This document shows positions 5,263 through 7,729 of a DNA stretch of 7,729 nucleotides, piece by piece (within the stretch, counting starts at the first letter, position 1; every line of letters begins with the position of its first letter). The DNA comes from an uncultured Lachnospiraceae bacterium (GTDB lineage: Bacteria > Bacillota_A > Clostridia > Lachnospirales > Lachnospiraceae): positions 1-7,729 of the forward strand of contig CADBNA010000245.1 of the NCBI GenBank assembly GCA_902795835.1. The letters are read 5' to 3'. The translations under genes were made by a program, and so were the position numbers. A model generated the notes under the pieces. The model did not search any database. It was not told the origin of the DNA and worked only from the letters and a program-made list of their open reading frames with translations.

Positions 5263-7729
5263 TTACTGCTCGGCAGCGCCGTACAGGGTGATCAGCTTGT
5301 TCAGATAGGTATATCTGTCCTTTGCCTCCTGCTCGGACTTGTTCTGCAGTCTCTCGGCCTTCTCCGGATTGGAGCGCTTCAGCGAATTGTAGCGGACCTC
5401 ACCGTCCAGGAACTCCTTGTAAGAATCTGTCGGAGCCTTGGAATCCAGCGTGAACGCTGCCTCACCTGCGGCGGCCTTCTCCGGATTGTAGCGGAACAGG
5501 TGCCAGTAGCCGGCCTTGACGGCAAGCTCTTCCTCGGTGATGGACTTGCCCATGCCCTTCTTGATGCCGTGGTTGATGCACGGAGCGTAGGCAATGATCA
5601 GGGACGGACCCGGATATGCCTCTGCCTCGGCAATGGCCTTGACAGCCTGGTTGTAATCAGCGCCGATGGCGATCTGGGCAACGTATACATAGCCGTAACT
5701 CATGGCGATGGAAGCCAGGTCTTTCTTCTTGACCTCTTTGCCGCCTGCCGCGAACTGGGCTACCGCGCCGGTAGGCGTAGCCTTGGAAGACTGGCCGCCG
5801 GTGTTGGAGTACACTTCTGTGTCTACGACCAGGATATTGATATCCTGTCCGCTTGCAATAACGTGATCCAGGCCGCCGAAGCCGATATCATAGCCCCAGC
5901 CGTCGCCGCCGAAGCACCAGTGAGATTTCTTGGCCATCAGGTCCTTGTTCTCAACAATATATTTCGCCGCTTCAGAGGTCTCGCCCTCAAGGGCTGCCAC
6001 CAGCTGATCCGTGGCCAGGCGGTTCTCAATGCCGTTTCCGAAAGTATCAATCCACTTCTGGCAAAGCTCTGCGAGTTCACCGGAAGCGCCTGCCTTGACC
6101 TCTTCTACCTTGCTGAGGATGGCAGCGCGCTGTGCCTTCTGGGCCAGGAGCATGCCGTATCCGAACTCAGCGGCATCCTCGAACAGGGAATTGGACCATG
6201 CCGGTCCTCTGCCATTCTGATCTACCGTATACGGTGTGGACGGAGAGCTGTTGCCCCAGATGGAGGTACATCCGGTCGCATTGCCGATGTACATTCTCTC
6301 GCCGCACAGCTGTGTGATCAGCTTCACATACGGGGTCTCGCCGCAGCCTGCGCATGCGCCGGAGAACTCAAGCAGCGGCTGACGGAACTGGCTTCCCTTG
6401 ACGCTGGTGATCTTGAATTTCTCGATGACGTCATTCTTGACAGGCAGCTTCACGGCATAATCGAAGCCCTTCTGCTGGTCAAGCGCATCTGCGAGAGGTG
6501 TCATCTCCAGAGCCTTGGCGCCCTTCTTGCCCGGACATACATTCGCGCAGGAGCCGCAGCCCGTGCAGTCCAGAGAAGAAATCTGAATGCCGAACCTGTA
6601 CTGCTTCATGCCGGTCATCTCGATGGTCTTGAAGCCTTCCGGAGCGGCAGCAGCCTCTTCCTCTGTCAGTGCAAACGGACGGATGGCCGCGTGCGGGCAG
6701 ACGAATGAGCAGCGTGCACACTGGATACAGTTCTCGGTATTCCACACAGGAACATTAACGGCAATGCCTCTCTTCTCATAGGCAGCGGTGCCGGACGGGG
6801 TCGTGCCGTCTACGTACGGCATTACCTGGGAAACGGTCAGGCCGTTGCCCTCCTGGGCGTTGACGGCTGCCTGAATGGTGTTGACAAATGCTACGGCATC
6901 CGGACGTCCCTCTGTCACATGGGTGATGTCCAGCCCTTCGTCTTCGGCGTTCTTCCAGCTCTCGGGAACAGTAACCTCATGGGCCTGGTATGCGCCTGCA
7001 TCGATAGCCGCCCAGTTCTTCTGGACAATGTCGTCACCCTTACGGCCGTATGTGGCCTTTGCAGCAGCCTTCATCAGTTCAATCGCCTGCTCTTCCGGAA
7101 TGATGCCGGCCAGCTTGAAGAAAGCGGACTGCAGAATCGTATTGATCCTTGTCGGGCCCATGCCGACTTCAATACCGATCTTCACGCCGTCGATCGTATA
7201 GAACTTGATGTTGTGGTTTGCAATATAGGCCTTGACCTGGCCGGGCAGATGCTCTTCGAGCTCTTCTGCGTTCCACGGACAGTTCAGCAGGTACGTGCCG
7301 CCGTCAACCAGTTCCTGTACCATATTGTACTTGCGGATATAGGACGGATTGTGGCAGGCGACAAAGTTCGCGCGGTGGATCAGGTACGTGGACTTGATCG
7401 GCTTCTTGCCGAAACGCAGGTGAGACATGGTCACGCCGCCGGATTTCTTGGAATCATAGTCGAAATAGGCCTGTGCATACATGTCTGTATTGTCGCCGAT
7501 GATCTTGATGGAGTTCTTGTTCGCACCGACAGTACCGTCTGCGCCCAGGCCCCAGAACTTGCAGTTGATGGTGCCTTCCGGTGTGGTGACCAGACTCGGG
7601 CCGACCGGCAGGGACAGATTGGTCACGTCATCGATGATGTCGATGGTGAACGTCTTCTTCTCGGTGTTGTCATATACAGCAACGATCTGGTTCGGGGTGG
7701 TGTCCTTGGAGCCCAGACCATAGCGGCCG
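5263..7729 (-). CDS. nifJ: Pyruvate:ferredoxin (flavodoxin) oxidoreductase, C-terminal 821 residues (5' partial)
   Basis: Cytosolic enzyme that oxidatively decarboxylates pyruvate with CoA to acetyl-CoA and CO2 and passes electrons to ferredoxin. The frame stays open to the window edge (first full codon at 7728, reading GRYGLGSKD), so the GTG at 7626 is internal. Counting from 7728, residues about 30-230 are the gamma domain. A two-cluster ferredoxin domain follows, with Cys334/337/340/344 and Cys388/391/394/398. The last part is the TPP-binding beta domain: Cys459, 462, 487 and 717 fit the proximal 4Fe-4S cluster, and GDGWGYDIG with DTEVYSNTGGQ gives Mg-TPP ligands Asp609, Thr637 and Val639. 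That Asp-Thr spacing equals the one I recall for the Desulfovibrio africanus enzyme. By alignment to it about 350 N-terminal residues are missing, and the C-terminal extension of that enzyme is absent. Codons end mostly in C or G, more biased than in the downstream genes, as expected for high expression. Stop is TAA, followed by an intrinsic terminator. Confidence 0.97.
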   Translation of the reverse strand, partial: GRYGLGSKDTTPNQIVAVYDNTEKKTFTIDIIDDVTNLSLPVGPSLVTTPEGTINCKFWGLGADGTVGANKNSIKIIGDNTDMYAQAYFDYDSKKSGGVTMSHLRFGKKPIKSTYLIHRANFVACHNPSYIRKYNMVQELVDGGTYLLNCPWNAEELEEHLPGQVKAYIANHNIKFYTIDGVKIGIEVGMGPTRINTILQSAFFKLAGIIPEEQAIELMKAAAKATYGRKGDDIVQKNWAAIDAGAYQAHEVTVPESWKNAEDEGLDITHVTEGRPDAVAFVNTIQAAVNAQEGNGLTVSQVMPYVDGTTPSGTAAYEKRGIAVNVPVWNTENCIQCARCSFVCPHAAIRPFALTEEEAAAAPEGFKTIEMTGMKQYRFGIQISSLDCTGCGSCANVCPGKKGAKALEMTPLADALDQQKGFDYAVKLPVKNDVIEKFKITSVKGSQFRQPLLEFSGACAGCGETPYVKLITQLCGERMYIGNATGCTSIWGNSSPSTPYTVDQNGRGPAWSNSLFEDAAEFGYGMLLAQKAQRAAILSKVEEVKAGASGELAELCQKWIDTFGNGIENRLATDQLVAALEGETSEAAKYIVENKDLMAKKSHWCFGGDGWGYDIGFGGLDHVIASGQDINILVVDTEVYSNTGGQSSKATPTGAVAQFAAGGKEVKKKDLASIAMSYGYVYVAQIAIGADYNQAVKAIAEAEAYPGPSLIIAYAPCINHGIKKGMGKSITEEELAVKAGYWHLFRYNPEKAAAGEAAFTLDSKAPTDSYKEFLDGEVRYNSLKRSNPEKAERLQNKSEQEAKDRYTYLNKLITLYGAAEQ

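Noticed and set aside
5131..6708. A 525-codon open frame on the plus strand opposite nifJ
   Set aside because: Same in-register antisense effect, caused by the strong codon bias of nifJ. The minus strand encodes unmistakable ferredoxin and TPP motifs over the same bases.
7481..7723. An 80-codon plus-strand frame at the right edge
   Set aside because: It lies opposite the gamma domain of the oxidoreductase, whose minus-strand frame is open to the window edge and matches the family.

Overview
The window comes from a Gram-positive anaerobe of the Firmicutes (Bacillota), most likely a Lachnospiraceae or Clostridium-cluster XIVa type. This rests on a single-chain pyruvate:ferredoxin oxidoreductase with strongly biased codons, a Firmicutes-style RdgB-YfcE gene pair, AGGAGG-type ribosome binding sites and the overall moderately high GC. 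The taxonomic call is inference; no ribosomal gene lies in the window. Every supported gene is on the minus strand, so transcription runs from high to low coordinates.

Layout, in the order of transcription. (1) 7729-5263: nifJ, pyruvate:ferredoxin oxidoreductase, cut by the window edge so that roughly the first 350 residues are missing. It ends in a clean intrinsic terminator (5202-5228). (2) A compact intergenic segment in which a sigma-A-type promoter (-35 at 5196-5201, -10 at 5173-5178) begins directly where the terminator's U-tract ends. (3) A tightly packed four-gene set, probably one operon: an SseB-family protein (5137-4310), a PreP-like M16C zinc metalloprotease (4303-1376), the house-cleaning pyrophosphatase rdgB (1333-725) and a YfcE/MJ0936-type metallophosphoesterase (728-246). 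Spacings are 6 bp, 42 bp and a 4-bp ATGA overlap. (4) 245-1 has no gene. It holds a second, strong-looking minus-strand promoter (TTGACA, 17 bp, TATTCT with an extended -10 and AT-rich upstream DNA). Its predicted transcript would begin in a perfect 8-bp stem-loop and run out of the window through a second long hairpin. The leader looks like that of an rRNA or other stable-RNA operon, but the gene it serves is outside the window.

Functionally, nifJ is central fermentative metabolism: pyruvate to acetyl-CoA, CO2 and reduced ferredoxin. The downstream operon is housekeeping: cytosolic peptide degradation and removal of non-canonical purine nucleotides, with an uncharacterised SseB-like protein in front. 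I see no mobile element, CRISPR array, tRNA, defence module or biosynthetic cluster, and no convincing undescribed system. The most worthwhile leads are the structured promoter/leader at 1-149 and the conserved-looking but functionally unexplained SseB-like gene coupled to the M16C protease.
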